A stretch of DNA of 64,000 nt from Pseudomonadota bacterium (GTDB lineage Bacteria; Pseudomonadota; Alphaproteobacteria; Caulobacterales; Caulobacteraceae), in the NCBI GenBank assembly GCA_020161365.1, contig JAIUNU010000011.1, positions 62,001 to 126,000 of the forward strand, written 5' to 3'. How positions within the stretch are numbered: the first letter of the stretch is position 1; every line of letters starts with the position of its first letter. The position numbers and the translations under genes are program-made. Under the pieces are notes generated by a model. That model saw only the letters and a program-made list of their open reading frames with translations, was not told the origin of the DNA and searched no databases. Below are positions 24,093 to 32,929 of the stretch, one piece after another.

Positions 24093-25230
24093 GCGCCTGA
24101 AGGCGCAGATCGCCCAAGACGGGCCGATCGGCGTTCCTGAGTTCTTCACCCGCTGCCTGCACGACCCGCGCGACGGCTATTACGCCACCCGTCCTGAACT
24201 GGGATCGGGCGGAGACTTCGTCACCGCGCCCCTGGTCAGCCAGATGTTTGGCGAACTGATCGGCCTCTGGATGATCGAGACCTGGACGCGGATGGGGCGG
24301 CCAGCGCGGTTCCGCCTGGTCGAGATGGGGCCGGGCGACGGGACGCTGATGAGCGACCTGCTGCGCGTCGGGCGACTTGCGCCCGACTTTCTCGCCGCCG
24401 CAGAGGTGTGGCTGGTCGAGGTGTCCGAACCTCTGAAAGCCAAGCAGGCCGCGCGGCTGGGCGAAGCCCCCCGCTGGGTCTCGCGCCTGGACGAGGTTCC
24501 AGGCGGCGCGCCGATGATCCTGGTCACCAACGAGCTCCTGGATTGCCTGCCCGCGCGCCAATTCGTCCGCACACAGACTGGATGGGCGGAGCGGGTGATC
24601 GGACTGGGCGCGGATGGCGCGCTGGCGTTCGGGTTGAGGTCCATAAATCCTCCCCCCAGAGGGGGAGGTGTCCGTGCAGCGGACGGAGGGGGAAGTCCTG
24701 TAGCCCCAGCCCCTTCCCCCTCCGGTCCTTCGGACCACCTCCCCCGCTGGGGGGAGGATTTGGAAGCAGGGAGCATCTGGGAATCCTCCCCCGCCCAGGC
24801 GGCGCTCGCCTCGGACATCGCCCATCGCCTGGTCGCCGACGGCGGCGCGGCGCTGCTGATCGACTACGGCCGCGCCGCGCCCGAGCCCGGCGACACCCTG
24901 CAGGCGCTCCAAAACCACCGGAAGGTCGATCCGCTGGAAACGGCGGGTCTGGCCGACCTCACCGTGTGGGCGGATTTCCCGTCGGTGGTCGCGGCGGCGC
25001 GCGAAGCCGGCGCGAAGGCGGGACCGATCCTCACCCAGGGCGCCTTTCTGGTCGCCTTGGGGATCGTCCAGCGCGCCGAGGCCCTGGCGGTGCGCCAGCC
25101 CGATCGCGCCGACCAGATCGGAAGACAGCTTGATCGCCTGATCGGAGAGGCGCAGATGGGCGATCTGTTCAAGGTCGCGTGCCTTTGCGCGCCCGACCTT
25201 TCGCCCCCCCTCTTCGAGGACGCGACATGA
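24079..25230 (+). CDS. MidA/NDUFAF7-like class I SAM-dependent methyltransferase with in-frame repeat insertion
   Basis: 383 aa, GTG start inside the end of lgt. The family (DUF185; mitochondrial NDUFAF7) methylates an arginine of respiratory complex I; in bacteria the target is less certain. Conserved GYYATRPELGSGGDFVTAP, LVEMGPGDGTLMSDLLR (SAM site) and LIDYG with LQALQNHRKVDPLETAGLADLTVWADF are intact. Between AFGL and IWESSP about 39 residues (189-228, Pro/Gly-rich) come from a palindromic repeat (24645-24761) inserted without shifting the frame. The gene overlaps pgeF by 4 bp (ATGA). Confidence 0.93.
   Translation: MSLLERLKAQIAQDGPIGVPEFFTRCLHDPRDGYYATRPELGSGGDFVTAPLVSQMFGELIGLWMIETWTRMGRPARFRLVEMGPGDGTLMSDLLRVGRLAPDFLAAAEVWLVEVSEPLKAKQAARLGEAPRWVSRLDEVPGGAPMILVTNELLDCLPARQFVRTQTGWAERVIGLGADGALAFGLRSINPPPRGGGVRAADGGGSPVAPAPSPSGPSDHLPRWGEDLEAGSIWESSPAQAALASDIAHRLVADGGAALLIDYGRAAPEPGDTLQALQNHRKVDPLETAGLADLTVWADFPSVVAAAREAGAKAGPILTQGAFLVALGIVQRAEALAVRQPDRADQIGRQLDRLIGEAQMGDLFKVACLCAPDLSPPLFEDAT
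24645..24761. repeat. 117-bp palindromic element inside a coding sequence
   Basis: Arms AAATCCTCCCCCCAG / CTGGGGGGAGGATTT at the outside; inside them GGGGGAGGTGTCCG and CGGACGGAGGGGGAAG mirror CTTCCCCCTCCGGTCC and GGACCACCTCCCCC. The architecture (outer hairpin, inner hairpin, second arm) matches the 22019-22160 element but with a different sequence. Length is exactly 39 codons and the reading frame of the methyltransferase is preserved. Confidence 0.9.
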
Positions 25231-26012
25231 AGACGCCGACCCTGCCCACCGTCCAGTCGCCGCTGCTGTCCAGCCTGCCGGGCGTGCGCCACGCCTTCTT
25301 CACGCGCCAGGGCGGCGTGTCGAAAGGCATCTATGACAGCCTCAATGTCGGACGCGGCAGCAAGGACGAACCGGCCGATGTCGAGGAGAACCGCGCCCGG
25401 ATCGCGCGCTGGTTCGGCGGCGGCCCTGAGGACCTCAACGTCTGCTATCAAATCCACTCGACCATCGCGATCGTCGCGGATGGCTCATGGGGCGACGCGC
25501 GGCCCGAGGGCGACGCTGTGGTGTCCAAGACCCCCGGCGTGATCTGCGGCGCCATGGCGGCCGACTGCGCTCCGGTGCTGCTGGTCGATCCCGAGGCTCG
25601 GATCGTGGCCGCCGCCCACGCTGGCTGGCGAGGCGCGCTGGACGGCGTCGTGCAGTCAGCCGTGGATCGCATGGTGGAACTGGGCGGCAATCCCGCCAAC
25701 ATGACCGGCGTCGTTGGCCCCTGCATCGGCCCGAAGTCCTACGAAGTGGGCCTCGAATTCCTGCACAAGTTCGAAGCCGACTGCCCTGGCTCGGGCCGCT
25801 TCTTCAAGCCCGGCGCGAGCGAGGACAAGCGCTTCTTCGACCTGCCAGCGTTCGTGCTGGACCGACTGGCGACGGCTGGCGTCGAGCGCCGCGAATGGGT
25901 GGGTCGCGACACCCGCGCCGAGGAGGAATGGTTCTTCTCGAACCGCCGCGCCTTCCTGAACAATGAGGGCGATTACGGCCGCCTGCTGTCGGCGATCATG
26001 CTGGAGGCGTGA
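25227..26012 (+). CDS. pgeF: Peptidoglycan editing factor / purine nucleoside phosphorylase (YfiH family)
   Basis: 261 aa laccase-domain protein (formerly polyphenol oxidase). Metal ligands His77 (YQIHSTIAIV), Cys114 (AMAADCAPVLLVD) and His131 (AAAHAGWRGAL) are present. Family members act as adenosine/purine nucleoside phosphorylases in humans and correct muropeptide precursors in E. coli. The ATG at 25227 overlaps the methyltransferase stop (ATGA), giving lgt-methyltransferase-pgeF as one unit. Confidence 0.93.
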   Translation: MKTPTLPTVQSPLLSSLPGVRHAFFTRQGGVSKGIYDSLNVGRGSKDEPADVEENRARIARWFGGGPEDLNVCYQIHSTIAIVADGSWGDARPEGDAVVSKTPGVICGAMAADCAPVLLVDPEARIVAAAHAGWRGALDGVVQSAVDRMVELGGNPANMTGVVGPCIGPKSYEVGLEFLHKFEADCPGSGRFFKPGASEDKRFFDLPAFVLDRLATAGVERREWVGRDTRAEEEWFFSNRRAFLNNEGDYGRLLSAIMLEA

Positions 26013-26137
26013 GCCCCCAGGACCGTCCGGACCATGCTCCGGGTACGGAAACGAAAAAGTCTCGCCGTTAATACTTGTGTCCGGGGCTTTGCCTGCTAGA
26101 AGGCCCGCCAACGGCGACCCCCACACCCGAGATCATC

Positions 26138-27076
26138 ATGAAGCTGCTGTCCGGCAACTCCAACCGCCCGCTGTCCCAGGCGATCGCGGAATATCTCGAC
26201 ATGCCGCTGACCCGCGCCCAGGTGCGCCGGTTCGCCGATCTCGAGGTGTTCGTCACCATCGACGAGAACGTGCGGGGCGAGGACGTCTTCGTCATCCAGT
26301 CGACCAGCTATCCGGCCAACGACAACCTGATGGAGCTCCTGATCTGCATCGACGCCCTGAAGCGCGCGTCGGGCAAGCGGATCACGGCTGTGCTGCCCTA
26401 CTTCGGCTATGCTCGCCAGGACCGTAAGACCGGCGGCCGCACCCCGATCTCGGCCAAGCTGGTGGCGAATCTGATCACCCGCTCGGGCGCCGACCGGGTC
26501 CTGACGATGGACCTGCATGCCGGCCAGATTCAGGGCTTCTTCGACATCCCCACCGACAACCTCCTGCCCTCGCGCCTCATGGCCGAGGACATCCGTCGCC
26601 ACTATCCGATGGGCGACGACCTGATGGTCGTCTCGCCTGACGTCGGCGGCGTGGTGCGGGCCCGCGCCCTGGCCAAGCGCCTGGACGACGCCGACCTCGC
26701 CATCGTCGACAAGCGCCGCTCGGGCCCGGGCCAGTCGGAAGTCATGAACATCATCGGCGACGTAAAGGATCGCCGCTGCATCCTGTTCGACGATATCGCC
26801 GACTCGGCCGGCACCCTGTGCAACGCCGCCCAGGCCCTGATGGCCCATGGCGCCAAGTCGGTCAGCGCCTACATCACTCACGGCGTGCTGTCGGGCGCGG
26901 CGGCTGATCGCGTCGCCAACTCGGTGCTGACCGAGCTGGTCGTCACCGACTCGATCGAAGCCTCTGACACCGCCAAGGCCTGCTCGAAGATTCGCTATGT
27001 GTCGTGCGCGCCCCTGATCGGCGAAGCGATCCGCCGGATCGCCAACGAGGAGTCGGTGTCGAAGCTGTTCGACTGA
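26138..27076 (+). CDS. prs: Ribose-phosphate pyrophosphokinase
   Basis: 312 aa. Makes PRPP from ribose 5-phosphate and ATP for nucleotide, His and Trp synthesis. [20 protein letters not shown] start, PRPP/Mg site RADGR-type region [24 protein letters not shown], divalent-cation-binding [15 protein letters not shown] and the PRPP loop [13 protein letters not shown] are all visible. Start ATG 26138; the open frame from 26075 is non-family. Monocistronic by spacing. Confidence 0.97.
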   Translation: MKLLSGNSNRPLSQAIAEYLDMPLTRAQVRRFADLEVFVTIDENVRGEDVFVIQSTSYPANDNLMELLICIDALKRASGKRITAVLPYFGYARQDRKTGGRTPISAKLVANLITRSGADRVLTMDLHAGQIQGFFDIPTDNLLPSRLMAEDIRRHYPMGDDLMVVSPDVGGVVRARALAKRLDDADLAIVDKRRSGPGQSEVMNIIGDVKDRRCILFDDIADSAGTLCNAAQALMAHGAKSVSAYITHGVLSGAAADRVANSVLTELVVTDSIEASDTAKACSKIRYVSCAPLIGEAIRRIANEESVSKLFD

Positions 27077-27232
27077 CCCTCCTGCGTCCGCCCATTCGTT
27101 ACCGACGGCGCGCTTGCGCCTGCCGAACCTGACGACGGGCGGCGCGATCAAGGTTATTTTTCGCGTTAAGCGGCGCATTCCGCGAGGAATTCGCCTCTCG
27201 CACGGTCACGCTTGTAAAAGCTTGGTTAACGG

Positions 27233-27253
27233 GGCGACAGTCACAATGTCGCC
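27233..27253. repeat. 7-bp inverted repeat upstream of a lipoprotein gene
   Basis: GGCGACA-GTCACAA-TGTCGCC lies about 50 bp before the lipoprotein start, within the 228-bp prs/lipoprotein gap. The 7-nt spacer and position allow an operator or an RNA hairpin near the 5' end; nothing decides between them. Confidence 0.3.
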
Positions 27254-27304
27254 TGCCCAGGCTGCTATGCGCGCCACCAAAGTCTTGATGGGGAAATTCG
27301 GATA

Positions 27305-28381
27305 ATGCGTTCCTTCTCGCGTACGCGGGTCGTACTGACGACGACCGCCGTTGCGCTGGCTGCGATGGTCGCGGCCTGTAGCTCGCCCCCGCCGCCCCCA
27401 CCGCCGCCCGTTGTCCAAGCGCCGCCGCCGCCGCCGCCGATCACCCTGTCGTCCAGCGTGGTCGAACGCGCCAGCGCCTTCCGGGGCTACATGGCGCGCG
27501 CCAGCCAGGTCTCCCCCACGTTCCAGAACGGTGAACAGATCCAGACCTCGCTGAAGATCGGCGCGGCCTATGAAACCAAGTCGTTCATGAACGGCGCGGT
27601 GGCTTACGCCGCCGTGCTGGCGCTGCAGGACCCCACCTTTGTCGCCTCCGTGCGCGAGGTCGCAGCCAACCCGACCCAACGCCAGGAGATGGTCAACAAC
27701 ATCTTCTCCAACCCTTCCTACGCGACCGTCTTCAAGGGTAGCGACAGCGCTGCGGGCCTGATCATCGACACGATCGGCGGCGACGGCCTGAAGGTCTTCA
27801 TGGCTGGCAAGGCGGTGAAGCAAGCGGCCTATGACGTGCAGAAGGCGACTTGGTCCAAGAGCGCGGTCGTCGATCGCGACGGACGCCTGGCTTCGACCAA
27901 ATCGCTGTCCACCAGCCCCGCCCTCGCCGAAAGCGCGGACGTCGCGGTGCTACAGCAAGCCTCGATGGGCGGCCAGTCGCTGGGGCTCACGCCACGCGCC
28001 GCCGCTGCGCCCTATTCGCCGGTCGTCATCCGGGGCCTGGCCGTCGCCGCCCTGGCGGCGCTGGGCGCAGCTGGCGACAACAATCTCAGCGCGATCGACG
28101 CCCTAAGCACCGATCCCGCGACCGGCAGCTGCCTGAACATGGCGAAGCTGAACCTCTATCAGTGCCTGGCCGTCTCGAAGCCGCATTACGAGGACATCTT
28201 CTGCCTCGGCCAGCATATCCTGATCGACACCGGCGCCTGCATGATCAAGGCCGCCGGCGCCACCGTGCCGCCGGAACCGCCCAAGCTTCTGCCCGTCAAG
28301 GAAACCATCGCCACCAAGGGCGCCGGCTCCAACTCGCGCAAGGCCAAGACCGCCGCCAAGAAGCCGGTCAAGAAGGGCTGA
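27305..28381 (+). CDS. Proline-rich lipoprotein, unknown function
   Basis: 358 aa. Lipobox at residues 21-25 (MVAAC, Cys25), giving a periplasmic or outer-membrane lipoprotein. Directly after Cys25 come two polyproline tracts (eight and six prolines) that should need elongation factor P. The body (residues 50-330) is mostly helical with a conserved-looking VVIRGLAVAALAALGAAGD segment and four late cysteines (SCLNMAKLNLYQCLAV, FCLG, ACM). The tail is Lys/Ala-rich. The same kind of protein occurs in Caulobacter; I do not recognise a named family. Confidence 0.8.
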   Translation: MRSFSRTRVVLTTTAVALAAMVAACSSPPPPPPPPVVQAPPPPPPITLSSSVVERASAFRGYMARASQVSPTFQNGEQIQTSLKIGAAYETKSFMNGAVAYAAVLALQDPTFVASVREVAANPTQRQEMVNNIFSNPSYATVFKGSDSAAGLIIDTIGGDGLKVFMAGKAVKQAAYDVQKATWSKSAVVDRDGRLASTKSLSTSPALAESADVAVLQQASMGGQSLGLTPRAAAAPYSPVVIRGLAVAALAALGAAGDNNLSAIDALSTDPATGSCLNMAKLNLYQCLAVSKPHYEDIFCLGQHILIDTGACMIKAAGATVPPEPPKLLPVKETIATKGAGSNSRKAKTAAKKPVKKG

Positions 28382-28404
28382 TCTACCGCGCTTTCCATGA
28401 CGAG

Positions 28405-28434
28405 GGGCCGGGCGTTGCGTCGCCCGGCCCTTTT
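28405..28434 (+). terminator. Rho-independent terminator after the lipoprotein gene
   Basis: 10-bp perfect stem GGGCCGGGCG / CGCCCGGCCC with a 6-nt loop, followed by TTTTGTGT. It lies 24 bp beyond the stop codon. Confidence 0.9.
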
Positions 28435-28537
28435 GTGTATGTAGCGCGACCCCAAAACGACCGGGCGAGCGTGGCGATCCAGCCATAGGCGCTCTGGTCC
28501 CAGAAGAGAGCATCCGGCTCTCTAGAAAGACTGCACC

Positions 28538-29134
28538 ATGAGCGAGATCATCCTGAACGTGGAAGTCCGTGACGGCGCCGGCACCGGCAACGCTCGCGCC
28601 ACCCGTCGCGCCGGCAAGGTCCCGGGCGTTCTGTACGGCGGCGGCAAGGCTCCCGTGAACATCGCCGTGAAGGCCAACGAATTCCGCAAGTCGCTGTACA
28701 CCGGCAAGCTGCTGGGCCACCTGGTCACCCTGCAGTATGGCGAAGAAAAGCAATCGGTCATCGCCAAGGCCGTGCAATTCCACCCCGTCACCGACGAGCC
28801 GGTCCACTTCGACCTGTACCGCGTCGACGAGCACCAGCTGATCAAGATCGAAGTGCCGGTGCACTTCAAGAACCAGGAAACCTCGCCGGGCCTGAAGAAG
28901 GGCGGCACCCTGGAAGTGATCCGTCACACCGTCGAGCTGGCCTGCCCGGCCGACAAGATCCCGGAAGAGTTGGTCATCGACCTGGCCAAGCACGACCTGG
29001 GCGACGTCATCCGTATCTCGGAAGTGAAGCTGCCCGAAGGCGTGAAGCCGGCCATGGACCGCGACTTCGTGATCGCCAACCTGAAGGCCTCGGCTTCGGC
29101 CCAGTCGGACGCCGGCGACACCACCGTCGCTTAA
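28538..29134 (+). CDS. rplY: 50S ribosomal protein L25 (Ctc type)
   Basis: 198 aa, the long form found in alphaproteobacteria. N-terminal L25 5S-rRNA-binding domain (residues 1-95: VEVRDGAGTGNARATRRAGKVPGVLYGG...) and C-terminal TL5-type domain (VPVHFKNQETSPGLKKGGTLEVIRHTVELACPADKIPEELVIDL). Ends in a low-complexity Ala/Asp tail. It forms a unit with pth, though a terminator lies between them. Confidence 0.96.
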   Translation: MSEIILNVEVRDGAGTGNARATRRAGKVPGVLYGGGKAPVNIAVKANEFRKSLYTGKLLGHLVTLQYGEEKQSVIAKAVQFHPVTDEPVHFDLYRVDEHQLIKIEVPVHFKNQETSPGLKKGGTLEVIRHTVELACPADKIPEELVIDLAKHDLGDVIRISEVKLPEGVKPAMDRDFVIANLKASASAQSDAGDTTVA

Positions 29135-29167
29135 GTCTCTCGGTCTTCGGATCGAAGCGCATTAGAG

Positions 29168-29198
29168 ACGGGCGGGCCTTCGGGTCCGCCCGTTTTTG
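29168..29198 (+). terminator. Terminator between rplY and pth
   Basis: 11-bp stem ACGGGCGGGCC / GGTCCGCCCGT (one G-U pair) closed by a TTCG tetraloop and followed by TTTTTG. It lies 24 bp before pth, so pth is either read through or served by a promoter within this gap. Confidence 0.88.
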
Positions 29199-29221
29199 TT
29201 TGAACTCCCGAGATCTTCGCG

Positions 29222-29830
29222 ATGCTGATCCTCGCCGGCCTTGGCAATCCCGAGCCCAAGTACGAGAAGAACCGCCACAACGTCGGCTTCATGGCCGTCG
29301 ACGCCCTGGCGCGGAAGTGGGGCACGGCGCCCTGGCGCGCGCGCTTCCAGGGCCTGGCCTGCGAAGGGCAGGTCTCGACGCCGGACGGGCCGGTCAAGCT
29401 GCTGCTGCTCAAGCCCAAGACCTACTACAATGAGAGCGGCCGCGCGGTGGGCGAGGCGATGAAGTTCTTCAAGCTGACGCCGGCGGACGTCATCGTCTTC
29501 CACGACGAGATCGACATGGCCCCAGGCCGCTTCCGGATGAAGTCAGGCGGCGGGGCGGCCGGCAATAACGGCATCCGTTCTGTGACCAGCCAGGTCGGCG
29601 ACGCCTTCCGCCGGGGCCGTATCGGCGTGGGCCATCCCGGCCACAAGGACGCGGTCATGCACTACGTGCTGGGCGACTTCCACAAGGTCGAGCACCAGTG
29701 GCTGGACCCGATGCTGGACGCCATCGCCGATGCTCTGCCCTTCGCCGCCGTCGGCGACGACGAGCGGTATCAGGCCGAGGTCATGCGCCTGGCGCCTGCG
29801 CCCAAGGCCGATCCGCGCAAACCCGCCTAA
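29222..29830 (+). CDS. pth: Peptidyl-tRNA hydrolase
   Basis: 202 aa. Recycles peptidyl-tRNA released from stalled ribosomes. Conserved GLGNPEPKYEKNRHNVGF with catalytic His19, KPKTYYNESGRAV, FHDEIDMAPGRFRMKSGGGAAGNNGIRS and GVGHPGH. The C-terminus extends past the usual 190 residues with a short KADPRKPA tail. Follows rplY, a pairing common in alphaproteobacteria. Confidence 0.97.
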   Translation: MLILAGLGNPEPKYEKNRHNVGFMAVDALARKWGTAPWRARFQGLACEGQVSTPDGPVKLLLLKPKTYYNESGRAVGEAMKFFKLTPADVIVFHDEIDMAPGRFRMKSGGGAAGNNGIRSVTSQVGDAFRRGRIGVGHPGHKDAVMHYVLGDFHKVEHQWLDPMLDAIADALPFAAVGDDERYQAEVMRLAPAPKADPRKPA

Positions 29831-29926
29831 AGCCTTCCAGGCCTGTCAAAGCGTCCCCATCTAGGTCTTGGCGGCGTTCAGAGCGCCGGATTGACGTTAT
29901 CCAGCCCGCAAGGGAAAGACCGGTCC

Positions 29927-30685
29927 ATGTTTTCGCTTCCGTTGCCGCTGCTGGGCCTGTCGCTGCTGTTCTCGATCGCGCTGTGCGTCCACGTCGTCCG
30001 GAGCCAGCGCGAGATGTACTGGCTGTGGATCATCCTGCTGTTCCAGCCGGTCGGCGGCGTGGTCTATCTCGTCGCCGTGATCCTGCCCGAACTGCTGGGC
30101 GGCCGCACCGCGCAGAAGGTGGGCGCCGCCGCGCGTCAGGCGCTGGACCCACAGCGTGAGTACCGCGAGGCGGCCAAGGCCGTGGATGACGCACCCACGG
30201 TCGCCAATCGCGTCCGCCTCGCCGTGGCGGCGACGGAGCTCGGCAAACACGCCGAGGCCGAGCGGCTCTATGCCGACAGCCTGACGGGACTGTACGCCGA
30301 CGATCCGCAACTGCTGCTGGGGCGGGCGAACGCCCTCATCGAACTGGACCGACCTGCCGAGGCCCTGCCCCTGCTGGAGAAGCTGGGTGAGACCCCGACC
30401 GCGGGCCGCACGCCCCATACCCTGCTGGCGCTCGGCCGTGTCTATCAGGCGCTGGGCCGCGACGAGCAGGCCGAGACGGCGCTGAGCTGGGCGGCGGATC
30501 ACTATCCCGGTTTCGAAGGCATCGCCCGCTATACGGCCTTCCTGGCGCGTCAGGGCCGAAAGGACGAGGCGCAAGCCAAGCTGGCCGAGATCGACAGGCG
30601 TCTGTCCAAGACCCACGCCCACTTCCGCAGGGAAGCCAAGGCCTGGCGTGATTTCGCGGCGGCGGCGGTGGCGGTGGCGAGCTAG
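29927..30685 (+). CDS. TPR protein with N-terminal PLDc_N-like membrane anchor
   Basis: 252 aa from ATG 29927 (AAGGGA upstream); the frame opens at 29891 but the extra residues are polar. Two transmembrane helices (FSLPLPLLGLSLLFSIALCVHVV and MYWLWIILLFQPVGGVVYLVAVILPEL) resemble the N-terminal anchor of cardiolipin synthases. Residues 80-250 are TPR-like helix pairs (KHAEAERLYADSL, RPAEALPLLEKL, RDEQAETALSWAADHYP), a protein-interaction scaffold facing the cytoplasm or periplasm. Partner unknown. Confidence 0.8.
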   Translation: MFSLPLPLLGLSLLFSIALCVHVVRSQREMYWLWIILLFQPVGGVVYLVAVILPELLGGRTAQKVGAAARQALDPQREYREAAKAVDDAPTVANRVRLAVAATELGKHAEAERLYADSLTGLYADDPQLLLGRANALIELDRPAEALPLLEKLGETPTAGRTPHTLLALGRVYQALGRDEQAETALSWAADHYPGFEGIARYTAFLARQGRKDEAQAKLAEIDRRLSKTHAHFRREAKAWRDFAAAAVAVAS

Positions 30686-30713
30686 GCTGCGCCGACAAAT
30701 CGGGGGAATCGAT

Positions 30714-31961
30714 ATGAGCGCTTTTGAAGACATCGGGCGCCGCGGCGTTCTTGCAGGCCTGGGCGCCATGAGCCTGGGCGTGCCGGCCTGGGCGCGCCAA
30801 GAGGCGCCCCGGAAGATGACGGACGGCCTGACGCTCATCGGTCGCGAAGAGCGCCAAGCTCGCCTCGCGCGCGCCCAGGCCCTCATGGCCAAGCAGGGCC
30901 TCTCGGCGATCATCACCGAGGCCGGCTCATCGATGGACTACTTCACCGCCGCCCAGTGGGGCCGTAGCGAGCGCCCCGTTCTGGCGATCATCCCGCGCGA
31001 AGGCCAGATCGGCATGGTGATGCCGAAGTTCGAGGAGCCCTCTATCCGCCAGAGCCTGGGGGTACCGGCCGAGATCCGCCCTTGGGAAGAAGACGAAAAC
31101 CCCTACGCCATCGCCGCCGGCCTCCTAGCCGACCGCAAGTTGGCCTTCGGCTCGATCGGCGTGGAGGAGACCACCCGCGACTTCATCGTCCGGGGCCTGG
31201 CCGAGGCGCTGCCGACCGCGAAGGTCGTGCCCGGCGCGGCCGTGTTCCGGGGCTGCCGGATGATCAAGACGCCGGCCGAGATCGCGCTGATGCAGGCGGC
31301 GGCCGACATCACCGTCGCCGCTTTGCGCCATACCCACGCCAACGTCCGAGCCGGCATGACCCCCAAGGACATCGCGGCCTTGATGTCCGGCTTCACCGCT
31401 GCGCAGGGCGCGCGGGTCAGCTTCAACCTGATCCTGATCGGCGAGGCCAGCGCCTATCCGCATGGCTCGCGCCAGCCGCAGGTGCTGAGCGAGGGTCAGG
31501 TCGTGCTGATGGACTGCGGCTGTAATGTCGGCGGCTACGAGTCAGACATCTCGCGCACCTTTGTCTTCGGCGAACCTAGCGCCCGCCAGCGCAAGGTCTG
31601 GAACGACGTGGCGCGGGGTCAGCAGGTGGCGTTCGAGGCGGCGCAGATTGGCGTTGAGGCCGGCGCCGTCGACCGCGCCGTCCGCGCCTATTACGACGGC
31701 CTAGGCTGGGGCCCCCGCTACAAGCTGCCGGGGCTCTCTCACCGCACGGGTCACGGCATCGGGATGGACGGCCACGAACCAGTCAACTTCGTGATGTCGG
31801 AGACCACCCGATTGGCGCCCGGCATGTGCTTCTCGGACGAACCGGGCATCTACATTCCAGGCGAGTTCGGCGTTCGACTGGAGGATTGCCTCTACATGAC
31901 CGCGCAAGGTCCGCGCTGGTTCAGCCAACCGCCCAAGTCGCTCGACAAGCCGATGGGGTGA
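30714..31961 (+). CDS. Exported M24-family (Xaa-Pro aminopeptidase-like) peptidase
   Basis: 415 aa from ATG 30714 (GGGGGA upstream). N-terminus GRRGVLAGLGAMSLGVPAWA looks like a twin-arginine signal. Creatinase-like N-domain, then the pita-bread catalytic domain: metal ligands in VLMDCGCNVGGYESDISRTF (two Asp), HRTGHGIGMDGHEP (His) and FSDEPGIYIPGEFGVRLED (two Glu). Cuts dipeptides or iminopeptides; substrate unknown. Convergent with the pirin gene, 15 bp apart. Confidence 0.9.
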   Translation: MSAFEDIGRRGVLAGLGAMSLGVPAWARQEAPRKMTDGLTLIGREERQARLARAQALMAKQGLSAIITEAGSSMDYFTAAQWGRSERPVLAIIPREGQIGMVMPKFEEPSIRQSLGVPAEIRPWEEDENPYAIAAGLLADRKLAFGSIGVEETTRDFIVRGLAEALPTAKVVPGAAVFRGCRMIKTPAEIALMQAAADITVAALRHTHANVRAGMTPKDIAALMSGFTAAQGARVSFNLILIGEASAYPHGSRQPQVLSEGQVVLMDCGCNVGGYESDISRTFVFGEPSARQRKVWNDVARGQQVAFEAAQIGVEAGAVDRAVRAYYDGLGWGPRYKLPGLSHRTGHGIGMDGHEPVNFVMSETTRLAPGMCFSDEPGIYIPGEFGVRLEDCLYMTAQGPRWFSQPPKSLDKPMG

Positions 31962-31976
31962 CGCGGCGCGTGCCCG

Positions 31977-32807
31977 CTAGAACCGCCCGCGCTGAAAATC
32001 CTCGAACGCCTGAACGAGACCCTCGCGCGTGTCCATCACGAACGGCCCGTGCCAGAAGACGGGCTCACCGATCGGACGGCCGGCCAGCAGCAGGACGCGG
32101 GCGTCGGTGACGGCCTCGACCCGGACGGTGTCACCGCGCCCCAGGAATACACCCGATAGCGCCTCGACGGTGTCGTGGGCGACGCGGACCTTGCCCTGAT
32201 AGACGGCGAGCATGGCGTTGCGGTCGTCGCCGACAGGCTCCTCGAAGACGGTCCCAGCCGGCAGCAAGACGTCGAAATACAGCGCGTCCACCGCGCCGCC
32301 GCCGATCGGCCCCGCCGTGCCACCGTCGGTCGCGCCGGAGATCACCTTGACGGTTACGCCGCCGTCGCGGGGTTCGACGGGAATGCTATCGGCCTCGAAC
32401 TCCTGGTAGCCGGGCGCGCTCATCTTCAGCTTGGCCGGCAGGTTCACCCAGAGCTGGAAGCCGCGCATCCGGCCATCGGCCTGTTCTGGCATCTCGGAGT
32501 GGACGATGCCTTTGCCGGCCCGCATCCACTGGATCCCGCCCGGTCCGATCACGCCTTCGCGGCCCGTGTTGTCCCTGTGACGCATCCGGCCTTCCAGCAT
32601 GTAGGTCACGGTCTCGAAGCCGCGATGCGGATGGTCGGGAAAGCCGCCCATGTAGTCCGACGCCTGATCGTTGTCGAAACAGTCCAGCATCAGGAAGGGG
32701 TCGAACATCTGGGCTTCCGGCGTGCCCAGCATCCGCGTCAGCCGCACGCCGGCGCCGTCCGAGGTGGGCTGGCCTTTGACAATCTTCAGGACGGGACGGA
32801 CGGGCAT
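31977..32807 (-). CDS. Pirin-family protein
   Basis: 276 aa bicupin. The N-terminal cupin carries the metal ligands His59, His61, His103 and Glu105 (FPDHPHRGFETVTYMLEG and GKGIVHSEMPE). C-terminal cupin ends DTREGLVQAFEDFQRGRF. Pirins include quercetin 2,3-dioxygenases and transcription cofactors; which applies here is not clear. Convergent with the M24 peptidase; divergent from ychF with 122 bp between them. Confidence 0.92.
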   Translation of the reverse strand: MPVRPVLKIVKGQPTSDGAGVRLTRMLGTPEAQMFDPFLMLDCFDNDQASDYMGGFPDHPHRGFETVTYMLEGRMRHRDNTGREGVIGPGGIQWMRAGKGIVHSEMPEQADGRMRGFQLWVNLPAKLKMSAPGYQEFEADSIPVEPRDGGVTVKVISGATDGGTAGPIGGGAVDALYFDVLLPAGTVFEEPVGDDRNAMLAVYQGKVRVAHDTVEALSGVFLGRGDTVRVEAVTDARVLLLAGRPIGEPVFWHGPFVMDTREGLVQAFEDFQRGRF

Positions 32808-32929
32808 GTGGGCTCCTTGCTCACGGATCGATATCAGTTCTTGTTGCGGTTAGCGCAAGCCCCCTCCGCCGGTTCGCCTTTCGCCGCCATCCGTGCTAAG
32901 CGCGCGCCAACGAAATTCACGAGAGTTCC

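Noticed and set aside
27114..27304. 63-codon frame before the lipoprotein gene
   Set aside because: Basic, low-complexity translation, no Shine-Dalgarno and no similarity pattern; overlaps the promoter and inverted repeat.
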